The position numbers were made by a program, and so were the translations under genes. From Branchiostoma floridae (lineage: Eukaryota; Chordata; Leptocardii; Amphioxiformes; Branchiostomatidae): DNA of 64,000 bases. Shown piece by piece: positions 1 to 12,180 of this stretch; position 1 is the first letter of the stretch, and every line of letters begins with the position of its first letter. The stretch spans positions 8,243,762-8,307,761 of the forward strand of contig NC_049993.1 of NCBI RefSeq assembly GCF_000003815.2, read 5' to 3'. Under the pieces are notes generated by a model, which made no database searches, was not told the DNA's origin, and was given only the letters and a program-made list of their open reading frames with translations.

Positions 1-54
1 CTCCTTCATATTAAAAAAAGACACGCATTTCTTTTACAATGCTTCGAATCAGTA

Positions 55-281
55 GGGCCCGTTCACACTTGAGTATATATTCAAATTTGTATGCGTTCCG
101 TATTGATATCTTTTGACGTAGGTTTTACGACCGAAGAAACTTTCGGTTTGATAAACAACAAATAATGGCGGTCAAAGTAAAAGACAACTTCTTTCATGCA
201 AACTTGACCTAAACCAAAATAATGCCAATCGCAATTCATATATATATGGACTGGAAAACACCCACAAGTGTGAACGAACCC
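55..281. mobile_element. MITE with GGGCCCGTTCACACTTG termini
   Basis: The left end GGGCCCGTTCACACTTG is mirrored at the right by CAAGTGTGAACGAACCC. The element is 227 bp, AT-rich inside, with no coding frame. Flanks GTA and TTA may be a decayed 3-bp TWA duplication, suggesting the PIF/Harbinger group. Confidence 0.6.
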
Positions 282-675
282 TTACGTGCTGAACGCCAGC
301 CAGAACGATTACTATCAACATAAAAAATCATTAAATGATTGAATTATGAATAAGTTGAACCATACTCAAAAGAGAATTTGATTAGGCTACAAAGGTTTGG
401 ATAAAATAGTCTGTTGCCAAAACCGGAAAGGACTGGCATTTAGCCAATTTAATTACCTGAGACTTAACCAGAATGAAAGGCGTGAATATTAAGTCATTCC
501 TAACACGTCTTAAACAAATCGTATCCGCAGTGCGATTGCAATTACAGGATACTGATGTTTTCCAGTTGACTGTGTTATCGTCATGCTGTTAAAAGCACGG
601 AGGGAATGAATCGGTGAGAATTAAGCTATGGAAACAAGTCGTTGAATACAACTCTCACATGTAAACCTGCCTCAA

Positions 676-1050
676 AACCTTGTCTTTTTGAACACATAAC
701 GCAAAATAATTTGCAATAAATCCCCAAAACAAGAATCTGGCATTGAAATAAACACAATACATACACATATGGCGTATGAAATGTTCCGTAGCTTAGAAGT
801 ACAAAGTGAACGTCTGTGTTGTATACAACTCTCACATGTAACCCAGTATTTAACTCTGCTTCGAACCTTGTCTCCTAAGAACACATTATGTAGAATACTG
901 TGCTATAAACCTTGTCTTTTTGAACACATTAAGTAAAATAGTTTGCAATAAATCCCCAAAACAAGAATCTGACATTAAAATGAACAAAATATATTCACAT
1001 ATGGCTTATGAAATATTCCATAGCTCAGAGGTATAAAGTGAACGTCTGTG
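676..1050. repeat. Tandem duplication of a ~143-bp unit
   Basis: Copies at 676-818 and 908-1050 share most bases, for example GCAATAAATCCCCAAAACAA and AGTGAACGTCTGTG. The leader TACAACTCTCACATGTAA also occurs twice (about 648 and 823). No gene is seen here. Confidence 0.75.
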
Positions 1051-1338
1051 AGAAGAAGCTAATCTGAATAATTGTTCCATCATGTCGTGCATAAACTATG
1101 ACATCCCCTCATGTTACGGATGATCACCCTTTGGTTATCCGGCTGGTTGGAAGGAATAGCAAATGATGGTAGCCACTTTGTTCATAAAATTTTCACCCTA
1201 CATCAAAGTGAAAATTTCTACGGATTAATCAGTGATAGCTGAACGAAACTGGCGTGGAGATTTATTTGTGGATAGCAGATTGGTCTGTATCTAACTGACT
1301 TTGATACACGTTGAAATTCGAGGTGGACTTTAGCTATA

Positions 1339-1572
1339 GGTTGTATCTCACTACACTTGTGGCACCGGTGCTGCACTGCGGGGTACGTTCACTGCGGCAC
1401 CGTTGTGTTTTCGACGATTTTTATAATTTAGATATTACGTAATACATAAAAGTATGACTTGGAAGACAAAAAATATACACAAAACGTAAGAAAATTCGTT
1501 CTTTATCTCTGAAATTAATAATCTTTCGAACACCGCAGTGCCTCAGCGGTGCCCTAAGTGCATTGAGATACC
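1339..1572. mobile_element. MITE, family A copy 1 (GTATCTCA...GCACTGCGG termini)
   Basis: Inverted ends of about 40 bp: GTATCTCACTACACTTGTGG on the left against CTAAGTGCATTGAGATACC on the right, with GCACTGCGG inside. The core is AT-rich and matches the reverse complement of the copy at 5641-5816 over almost its whole length. Confidence 0.75.
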
Positions 1573-4500
1573 ATATTTACCACAGTATTGTGTTTGATGT
1601 ATTGGGCGTAATGATCTATATTTTTTTCCTATTTCTATTCTTAGATAATGGTGCGTTGATATATTCCCGTGAGGCCTAGCGATTAGACAACTATAGGCAG
1701 TTGTAGACTATGAATAATTTACAGGTCTGTTGTTTTAGCATTATCAACGTTTTTCATCTATTTCAGTCAGAACTATGAGGTTATTCTCGCCAACTCTGTA
1801 GTCATGATGGAAAGCCCATTGCCCCTAGCACCTTCAGCATAACGATAATGTCTAATGTACTGAATCCAGTCCTGCGTAGCTTATAGAGTACTGCAACAGA
1901 GTATCTTCGTAGTTCTATTGATACCCCCTCTCTGTTTCAGTCTGTCTATTAATAAGATCGGACCAAATTTAGAAGCTGCGAAGCATAACACTCCATATCA
2001 CACGTCTTAGCCATTCTATGAGTTATTCTTATGGGCGAGATAATGCTCGTGATGGCGTATCTAGGTTTGAAGGGGGAAATCTTAAAGGCGTGGTCAAAAA
2101 GCCGCAATTAAATGTTGACGAAAAGTGACCTGTATGCAACATGACTGCCCATGTTAGTGCTTAGTTGTAAGCGTCTGACCTCCAAAGTAAATTTTATTTA
2201 ATTAAAAAGTACTTTTCTTACGAGTTGTTTGTAAGTAAATGGTACTTTAATACCCGAGGCCCATTAACACTCGGCTCACATTCGCAAGTCCACGTGAAAT
2301 ATGAACCTAAATTGCGTTGTTAAAAGCACATGACAGTCTGAATTAGGCTAAATGACCCGCGTGGGAACAAAATGAGGTTCATGTCCACATGAATTTATGT
2401 GATTACAAACCAAAGTAACAGGAAGTCCGCTAGGTACAATTAAAACAAGTTGCAGTGCCTTTAATGCTAAAGACGTGTAGGCCGAGGGAAGAAGCTCTGC
2501 GCTTCCAGGAAATGCGAAAGTTACGTAAAATAAAAATGACCAAAATAAGCCAACAGGATGATCCAATGTTTCCGGGTATCCGGCTAACCCTAGTAGAAAT
2601 GTCTCGATCCTAGCCTTTTTGGCGCCAACTGCTGGACTGGCAAAGTGATGAAAACGTTATAGAATCGCTCTCAACACATGTATATGGATATGTGTACAAT
2701 GTATATAAGCTGTATGAATACTGGCGGCTGAAAATATATGAATTACGTAGTTGTGAATTGTTACGCTTTATTTGTTAGAAAAATTAATTAGTCCGTAAAG
2801 TGAAAGGTAAAAAAAAACACAGAATGCATACCTACAAGCTCCATATCATTCATGACCATTATCGGATATAGTGTGGGGAAAACTAGTGTGGGATTGTGAC
2901 AGTCTATGTGTAATCAGGTAAACAAAGTTGACCTATAAATGACCTTTGTCAGAGGTTATATCAGACCCCCCCCCCCTCCCTCTTTTCTTTTACAGTGCGA
3001 AAGTCACCTTGTCATGGCTGAGCGCTGCGTTAGACCGGGAACACTCTTTCAGTCTTCATACGTCCTGCTCAAAACGGATTGCCTGCCACAGATGAAACTC
3101 ACAGACGAGTGTGAGGTTTGAACAGGAATATCGAAGCAGTGGCAAGCAGCAAAGGTCAATATGTGCGCCTGATGACCGTAATAGTGTTGCATGTCGCCTG
3201 GTGACACAAATAGTGTCGCCACAATTAGTGTTTGCTTCCCAGTTCATATGTTGCTCAAAATGTATTATCTGATACAAGAATTTAAAAAAAAAATCGTATA
3301 TAAGTAAGCTATTCCGTAGACTACCGCATCTATACCTCCTACATATTTTCTACATTGTACAGACAGACAAAACTTTAATTGGTAATATCTAGTCAAACAT
3401 GTTGCGAGTCAGGCTTCAAATCTCCTACGGAGGCGTACTTTTTAAAGCAATATTGTTAAGGCATACCTCCTTTCATCCTTCGTGCATAATTCCATCGCAC
3501 ATTTCTCAAAGCGAAGCGCTGTCCACCCACCATACAACTCTGCCTACCCCATGATCAGCAACGTTGAAAACAGGACGGACCCATTACACGAAATGGACCG
3601 GAACCATCGACAGATTGCTTAAGAACGTGCGTGGCTGTGAAATGACAAAGATCTTCGATGACATTTCATCATGTAGGGTAATAAGGTTACCCTCCCACAA
3701 ATTATGCACATCATCGCTAGTATGCCATGGAAGCAACTTATAAACACACATAACTAAAGAGCTCAACACTAGTACTGGAGACTTGACTCCAAGCCAAAAA
3801 GTGCCTAAGACCATAACAAAAGTCAACCTACTATATGCGCACGCGGAAGTAAGTATTGATATGAGGTCAATACCGGTACTTCGCCAGAAAGCTTCAATTC
3901 GACACGGCTAGTTTCACACATTTATCACCCCATATGGTTCACAGTGGATTAAAAGGATTCATTCGGGCAATGGGTCGTGGACAAAATATTTTGCTCATAT
4001 AAACTTAGTGAAACGTACAGAATTATCACAAGGAATCCTGTGTAATGAGACACTGCTGTAACTAACAAAAAACAATCAGCTTAGAACATGGATTACAGAA
4101 GCTTCAGTGCTCTCTTTCCATAAACAGCTACTAGTTTACATCTGACCTGCTTTGGGCTTGATGCTAAAGAGAATGCACAACACTAGTTTAGAATTGCTGC
4201 GTGTACAGTTTTATTGTACAACTTAAACATTTTTGTTAAGAAGGCATTTCCATAATTACTTTAAACAGCGTCACCCAGCGAACCAGCAGGCCTTCACAGA
4301 GCCCTTCTTGTATACCATGAGATGCGAAGTACAGTGGTGCTCGAAGGTTCACCGTGAGGCCAGCATGTGAAGGCTGGACAGTAAACAAACAAACACCAGT
4401 ACGTGAAAACTTTTGAATGGAGGTAACAAGACCACCTTGCCGATTCGTTACAAAAAAACGATCATCTATATTCCAGTATACCTGGATATTTACGACAAAA

Positions 4501-5640
4501 ATGGATTAATCAAGCAACTGAATATGATTTGGGAAACAGACCGTTTCCAAAATCATATCTCGTTACTTGAGATCTTATTAACTGGATGTCTAACCTTCAT
4601 CGACGTGCTTGGATATTCTTTTGCATGTAATTATGTAGTAAAATAGGAAAATTATAGTTGTTTCTTCAAAGATATTTATATCTTTGTAGGGTTAACAGGC
4701 CGTTTGTTCTTATGACATCAATGATATAAAGATAGTCCAATCTTGTGCCTCTTAATTGCCCTTTATTCATTAGCTAGCGTCAGGAAATTAGAAATCAAAA
4801 CGATGAATTATGAGACGAAATACACATGACTTGAATACAATAAATGTTATTGGTATGGGTACCATAATTTCCCCCAGGCTAAGCTTTTAACTTTCCATGA
4901 ACAAGTACAAGTTCTAATCACCAAGTAACGATTCACGTCTCGGGAGACTAAACCAGGCCCTCAGCATGGGTAAAACGTGTGCCTTTATTCCTGACTTAAT
5001 TGGTTTTAATCGTCACCTTCCAAAGTGCACAATCCGTGAGTTTTCCCTCAGGAACTTGAGATGCATTGAATCCCAATCGCCAGGGACCTGTTGAAAATGT
5101 GCATTGTATACCGACAGCAGTGATCAGCATCCCATTATTTGGGACTAAATTGATAAAGTTTGGTTTGAACTTTATAAATAATGATTTATCTATCTATTAT
5201 TTCACATTTTTAGCAAAACTGCAAGGTACAAAATTTGCAGGTAATAGACTAAATTATCAGGACATCACATCGAGTTACATTAGTAAAACATAACGAAAAT
5301 TATCTAATTATTTAAAAAAATATTAAATTAAATACCATATCTCTTTCAGGCTGCTGATTATGTCAAACACATTGCAAAAGTAATCCCTCGAAACTTTTCT
5401 TGATCAAGATATTGGATGTCGGTATTTCGATGTCTATTATTTGGATAGTGAATACCACGCAGCATGATGTTACTAAATATCAGGCATGTGTCCTTCATTG
5501 AGCTATTTTCCATTCTTTACTAATTGACCTGCCAAAGTAAACCCAATTTATGCCATAGCCATGCAACACCAGAGCAAGGTGCCAATTATATCCAGTTTAG
5601 GGTTTGCAATAGTAGGAGAAGCAGTCTCCCGTCTAGTTAG
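1573..5640. other. Gene-free stretch
   Basis: AT-rich, with only scattered open frames under 100 codons on both strands and none with family resemblance. A poly-C/pyrimidine tract lies near 2965-2998. Confidence 0.6.
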
Positions 5641-5816
5641 ACAATTTCAGAGATAAAGAACGAAGTTTCCTACGTTTAGTGTACTTTGTTGTCTTCCAGG
5701 TCATACCTTTACAAATTACACAATATCTAAATCATTAAAAAAAAATCGGGGAAAATAACACAGCAGTGAACAAACCCCGCAGTGTCGCATCGGTGCCCCA
5801 AGTGCAGTTTGATACC
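5641..5816. mobile_element. MITE, family A copy 2 (truncated, opposite orientation)
   Basis: The core aligns in reverse complement with copy 1 (shared TTCGTTCTTTATCTCTGAAA and GACTTGGAAGACA-like blocks). The end with CCGCAGTG, GGTGCCCCAAGTGC and GATACC is kept; the other terminus is missing. Confidence 0.7.
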
Positions 5817-6119
5817 ACCTTATTAGATCTCCTGGAACTACTGAGGAAATCAAACGTAACTCACAGCGGACGATGCCCTTTCTCGGGGATCTACTCTTGG
5901 CACAATCAGAGATGTCTGCCAGACACAAGTAGACTAAGGGCCGGAGGGCGCCCTTCCGAGAATGGCAAATGAAGCCATTGTGGAGCCAAAGTTGATCCGT
6001 GCAGTTTGTCACTGTTCGGTGCCAAGGGAACGCACATATCGCACATGGGCATCATCCAAGTCCTGAAAATTGTGCTGCTGCGATGATAGAAGGTCGTTGT
6101 GAAGTTAAACATGAGATGT

Positions 6120-6330
6120 AATGATCCATATCGTCTGACCCGTCTACCATAATGTCATCGGTAGAGGATGAGTCATCTATCTGTAAGATGAATGATCATG
6201 CGGTAGGCAGGTTTCAAGTCGTATGTCACGAATGGTTAAAGAATTATGGAAATTTCAGATATTTAGTTAAAATCTGACCCGCTGACATAATGTCGTCGAG
6301 AGAGGATAAGTCAAAATACACGTCTAGCGG
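6120..6330. repeat. Degenerate duplication with CTGACCCGYY...ATAATGTCRTCG
   Basis: Blocks TCTGACCCGTCTACCATAAT and TCTGACCCGCTGACATAATG, each followed by GAGGATRAGTCA, recur about 147 bp apart. A G14 run follows at 6364-6377. Confidence 0.45.
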
Positions 6331-9300
6331 ATGTAGCATAGCCGCCAGGCAGTCCTGAAATATGGGGGGGGGGGGGGCATACGAGATGTTTTAGCTCTGT
6401 AGTATCTTTTGCTGTAAGTCAAGAATAATTCCTCTGTCATTACTAAAAATACTTGAAATATTCAGTCCTGGTAAGGTTTGAATTATCATTATTATTCCAA
6501 AATATGCAAAAGGCTAGCTATTTGTTGTTTGCTTTTTTCAAACGTTTGTAAAGATATTAAAAAAATCAAAATACGCACAATTAGTTCTACATCTTTATTA
6601 TAAATATTTGATTACATTTTACATAGAAATTAACTACGACTTTGACGTTGCTGACGTCACACTTCCGTTCAGGCCACGTGACTTTGGCCTCGGGTCATTT
6701 CAACTTCATAAGGATCATAGGATTGATCGAAAAGTTATTTGTATTCGCCTTAGATTATGTACGTAAATAGAGTGCATTTTTTAGACTCAAAAAGATGAAA
6801 GCAAATAGATTCCGTGTGGCACAGTCATAGCGATATATCAGGATATCGGTAATGTGTTATGTAACAATATATGTTTGCAATGATATAAGGGAAACTCGTA
6901 CATCGCCAGAGGATTTAATGATAATGATAAACGGGGACAACGATTACCAATTTCCGGAAATACATTCCGTTGCAATCCGTTACTATGTCTTTAAGGCATT
7001 CACTGACTCACAAGTGAGTGAACATATGTCATCAATCAGGCAGCCAACTCTGTAATTGTGTCTGATTAGCTATCTTTCGTACATTGTGAAAGATTGAAAA
7101 ATCATCCAATTCAACTTCATATACTAGAATATGCTTCCTAGATATAGGAGATATTTCATGAGTGCACAGCTGAAATAATTGGTTGATTTTGAATTATTAT
7201 TTTAAGCTTTTCATCGCAGTTTGATCAGAAAATTTTTCACACACTTTCCCGAGGGACTCATTTGCCTTGTCTCATATACATCATATACAAGATCAAGATG
7301 AATGTCACATCCCCATGCTAAATTGTTGACTTAAGCTCTTTCAGTGAAATAAACTAGATAGATTTTCAGAGTGTTGAGTTATGCCCCTCCTCGGTGCTAT
7401 ATAACTAGACGACTAGAGGGACGAACGACATGACTCTTTATTACTCCATATTCTCTCCAACGTCATTTAGTGACATAAACTAGTGTGAGAGCTTTACTCA
7501 TCGGATGAATTATGTTGTACCGTGTAGGTGATTAAGGGAGCATCTTTTTGTACTACTCTCTAATGTTTTCAGGACTTTAAGTACAGGAGCCAAGACCTGA
7601 AAAATGATTTCGTTCAAACCATCTTACAGAAAAGGTTTGACTTGATATTTTGGTAGAGGGGGTCCATCTGCATCACACCTAATGATTTTGCTCAAATCGT
7701 GGTATCACTAGCGCTGATTAAATTATTTTTTTAGGTTGCAGAACGAGTGCTATTCCTAGCCAAATGTTTGTCTCACATGCAGTAGATACTTTCGAAGCTA
7801 GGAGAAGAAAACTTACGCATTTGTACAGCGCATCGCCACCTCCGAAAAATAACATCATCATCCACTTATTACATTCAGATTCCTCCATTCACAGTGCATT
7901 CTGGGCACATTACATCAACCTCGTCTACAAACTCCCCGGCTTATTCCACTCCACTTTTTACTATATATGAACTGTACTTATCATTGTATTGTATGTTTTA
8001 TATTCATACATCAATTGTCATGTGATATGGGCCAAGTCCCTGAAATAATTAAGCAGAAATTAAAAACAAACTGCAACTTTCGTCTCAATCCGCTGAGATT
8101 GGTTCGATTTTTTTCCTCCGGCGACCTCCATTAACCACAGAGCCCCCGGGGCCACTTGTTTGCGCGGCAGGTTCAATCAAGTCATTACCAACAGCGCTCA
8201 GACGAAGAAACAAGGGATCCGTAATGAACCTTAATGAATTTAGCCAAGAGAGCACTTGATTTATAGCCTTCTTTTCTTCAATTCATCCAATCTTACATGA
8301 CTGTGTCGGTGGCATTTTCGGTGTAGCCAGATGTGCTTGAATAGTTGATATGCTAGGAAGGAGATTACATGAACCGTGAAAAATACATCTTACCTTTCCT
8401 CGTTAAAATCCTCTCAAGTAAGTTTTGTTGTAATGATTTTATAAAAGTTTTGTTGCCAGCACAAAAACTACCGAGTGGATCCTCACATTTTTTCTAAGTT
8501 TTCAAACTTCATGCCAGAATGGTCACACAATGGCGTTCGTTAGAAGTTCTCCATGTCGTATTTAACATACCCATCTCATGGGAAATAGTATCACGATGAG
8601 TTAGAACGAACTGCAAGTCAATTTCATTGTCCATGTCCCGCTACAAAATTGTATGAGGGGTACGCCCTCTCTCATTCATGCAACAATTGGTCTTCCAATA
8701 TTACGTAATGGGCGGTCAGGGGCTATTAATCACGCTATGGGACCGGTGATTGTTTTATGAAGTGCAGAGAAGTGGAAATGTCGACAGAATTGCCATCACA
8801 TTCCCTGAGGACATCTATCTCTTCCACTGTTCCTAAATCACAGTAAGAGTGTCAATTTGAGTCGCAACCCAATTGCTGGCCAATGTAACGCACAATAGAG
8901 GCAATAGTCACTAATCTCAAGTGTGAAATGAGGTCCTGGGACCCTGTTGATAGCAAAAATCTAATTGGAGAGAGAGCGGGTTGCATAGAATGGCATCAGT
9001 ATATTTTTTGCCTACGTTAGATCATGGTATGTTACCACCACTTCACGTTAAGTGAGGACAAATCAACAAGTCAATGAGCACATTTAAGACTTTTCAAAAC
9101 CTGCATCAAAAGACACATAGAAATGGCAGTTTGAAGACGATTCACCAATATTGTGAACTAGGCATTGACTAATGTTCTTCGTCTTGAGTATCAGCAAGCC
9201 ATTCACCGCGTGGGGTGGTACTAATGGATAGACTTCCTTGGGAGTCTACTTCTTGTTATTTTCTGTTAAAAGATTGAGAGGGAATACGCTCCAAAGTGTG

Positions 9301-10587
9301 TCAAAAGAGTAAAACTTTAACGAAGAAGGATACTGTGATAGTCTACATTGGTCACTGGAAATTTCGCATTGAGGTCATCGGAATGGCGCCAAATGGCAGC
9401 TCGCTCCAGACACTGGCGACAGTCGTATTGAGGTCACATGGGTGGCGCCGAACCCTTTGCGATTTATCCCCGTCTATTGTAAGCTCCTTGCACTTCAGCC
9501 CCTGGCTGCGAAGAGGGAGTAGTCGGCCCACCCAATAAGCAATGAAATGTGGTTGAAATTGGCCCAATAGATATGTAACATGCCAGAGGAGTTTTTGCCC
9601 TGGGAGTACGTACAGCATACAACATAGGGATTATAATTGATTTGCCAAGTTGTATTGTTTTTTCCAGCGACCTATGGAGTTTGGTAGAGGCTCTAGAACA
9701 TGGAAGAGCTGTAACCCTCCAGGTCAAACAGTTTCCAACACAGATGTAAGTCCTTACTACTACTTCCTACTCAAAGATCAGAGGCACTTGCCAATTATCT
9801 ATATCTAACTAACTACGAAAGTACAATGAATAACATGACGATATTGGTTTAACTTTAACTGATTGACTAGACCTCAGTCGAGGTGAAGGACACAGAGATT
9901 GGGATGTAGATACTACTGTTCCGGATCGATGGAAGTCTTGCTCTCTGCTACCATCGGAATACCCAGAGACAAAAGGTTATGTTATGATGGAAAACATAAT
10001 TACAGTAAAACTTCCGTATACATGTATTGTCAATATTATACATCCACGAGGAGAAATCGAAGTAAATAAGCTGCATATCGTGAATGTATTTTATTGGCAT
10101 TTGCCTCACATTTTACTTTGGCTAACTTCGACTCGTGAAAACAGGAATATGAGATTCTATCCTAAACTAGTAATACGTCTGTAAATGGATTCATTACTTT
10201 TCAGCTGTATAACTCCTACGCTTCCCGTGTGATGAATTAAAAGTAGTTTTTGATCGCATGTTGGTAATGAAGTAAGTAACGATATTCTATTTTTGCCGAT
10301 ACAGCTAACTAGTCCAGCCCCCTAAAACCGCGGCCTGTGCAGCTTTGTAGCCCGTGGTGCCTCATGGGAAATAAGTTCGATATTTGAATACTTGACCAGA
10401 GGGGTCAAGGGAATCATGGAAGCCTGATTGCTTTGCAGTTGTGCTGAAAGACATCGGGATTAACGGATCAGGTGGGTAGGCAACCCCACTGCGATCCACG
10501 CCGCGGAAAAACTTCATGTCAGCGAGACGATTTAGCTCCACTGATGTGCCACCAGTTGAGTAAACCCTCCTGCTTGGTGTCCGTACA
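6331..10587. other. Gene-free stretch with a GC-richer block at ~8,090-8,240
   Basis: No exon chain seen. The 8,090-8,240 block is GC-richer than its surroundings and lacks long frames; regulatory DNA is possible. A pair of TTGAGGTCAY...TGGCGCC units lies at 9369 and 9428. Confidence 0.5.
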
Positions 10588-10804
10588 GGTGCACTCTCAC
10601 CGCCCTTGTGTCAACCTTGCGTCACTGTGGGGTCCGAAAGATTTTCAGAGAATGAATTTTCTTACTTTTTGTGCATTTTGTCGCTTTCTAAGTCATACTG
10701 CAATATCTGAACTATAAAAAAATGGGAGAAAATAACCAAAGTTTGACGCAGTGAACGAACACCACAGTGACGCAAGCTTGACGCCAGTGCAGTGAGAGAG
10801 CACC
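10588..10804. mobile_element. MITE, family A copy 3 (diverged)
   Basis: Inverted ends of about 43 bp: GGTGCACTCTCACCGCCCTT and its counterpart before 10804, each followed inward by CTTGCGTCACTGTGG. The AT-rich core retains the AATATCTGAACTATAAAAAA block found in copy 2. Confidence 0.68.
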
Positions 10805-11322
10805 TTACCAGGGATACTCTGGACAATGTCAGAGTTTATCGAATGCCACGTCTGCGATGCGGACTGGAACTTAGAGTCGATACGATTTATCGAAAGGAAG
10901 TGATGCGTTGTAATTCTTTAGCACGGGAAGAGCTTACCGTTTCCTCTCTATAGAATCAAAAGGTACACGTTCTGAATAATAAAGTAAACCACTCCCACAA
11001 CAGAAGAGGTTCTACTGTTGCATTGATGCCCGTGATCAGAGAAGTTCAAGTTCAAGGTATAAAGAGACAAGAAGTTCAAGGAGACACTTATTTGGACAGA
11101 GATAAAAACATTTCAAAGTCACAAGGGCACACTACATGTATGTTGAACACAATTTGTACAATCATTAGCTGTTACAACCGAAATGCCCAAGACATCGATG
11201 ATTTCCGGGCATGACGGTCGTTTCCTTAGACTTTGCAAGGACTTGCCCAGTAACGACGATGTTGGACTTATCGAATGCCGATGCGGGCTTGCTGATGAAA
11301 GTCATCACGGTACAAAATACAC

Positions 11323-11740
11323 TCATCTAAAACTCCAGCCTGTAAGTGCCTGACTCACATCATGATTAGTTGTATCGCCAAACGCAAAGGAAAACGGTTT
11401 TACTCCAGTCGGCACAATTACGGTGCTGTTGCACACTAACGTGGACAGAGACATTCTTATCAGAATTGCCGAAGACAGCCAGGCGCCTAGGCTATCGATT
11501 ACCAAGAAGAAGAAGTCGATTTCCTTACAAGCACTCAGTGGTACAGGAATAGACGGATTGTAGATTGTTCCTGCTCTCGCTCGCATCGATGTCTGATCGA
11601 ATGTTACGGCGTTACATGAAGTGGGTGCTGCAAACTTTACAAACATCGTAAGTCTAGGGATGATCGTCAAAACATCGTAGCAGACGCCAGTTTTCAGCGC
11701 AGAAAATTGGCTACCGGCGTCACAAATTATTTCATATCAT
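11323..11740 (-). pseudogene. Possible C1q-like domain relic
   Basis: The minus strand holds an open frame (about 130 codons from the upstream stop) with QFSALKTG, AVTFDQTS, TIYNPS, FFFLVIDSLGAWLSSAILI and SLSTLVC in the order and rough spacing of a C1q domain. The link between the first two blocks is too long, the YxPxxGxFxxPVxGxYxF core is damaged, and the end is missing. No collagen stretch or splice partner is seen. The resemblance is suggestive only. Confidence 0.25.
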
Positions 11741-12042
11741 GTGTCCTTGGCGTATCAAATTGTTATATACAGACAATAAGTGATGGGTACGATGAAATCA
11801 GCATTGATATGGGCCTAACAAGCCACTATGGGTTGCTTATATGAAAATGGCCAGGTTTAACCAAAAGAATTGAATATATCACTAGAAGGTTGATGGCCCA
11901 AACTGACAATCTTAAGTGTTCGATTTATGTCAGTTTACATAATTTTTTATTACGATGTTCTCAAGATGGCTAAAAGATAGACGGCTGATGAATCAAATTT
12001 TCAAATCTTAAGGCATCTGTGAGATAATTTTTATTGCATGTT

Positions 12043-12180
12043 TAAGGTATTGTACCTGCTCTCCAAACAGAGGTTAGGCTACACTCCAACTACAAAATAG
12101 AAAGCCCGATAAGAACACCTAAATAACGTCAAAAACAGTGGGAGCCTAACCTCTGCTTGGAGAGTAATTGTACCAACTTA
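12043..12180. mobile_element. Short MITE with CTCTCCAARCAGAGGTTAGGCT arms
   Basis: About 138 bp. The arms CTCTCCAAACAGAGGTTAGG and, in reverse complement, CTCTCCAAGCAGAGGTTAGG enclose about 60 bp. TTAA-like bases lie at both edges. Confidence 0.65.
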
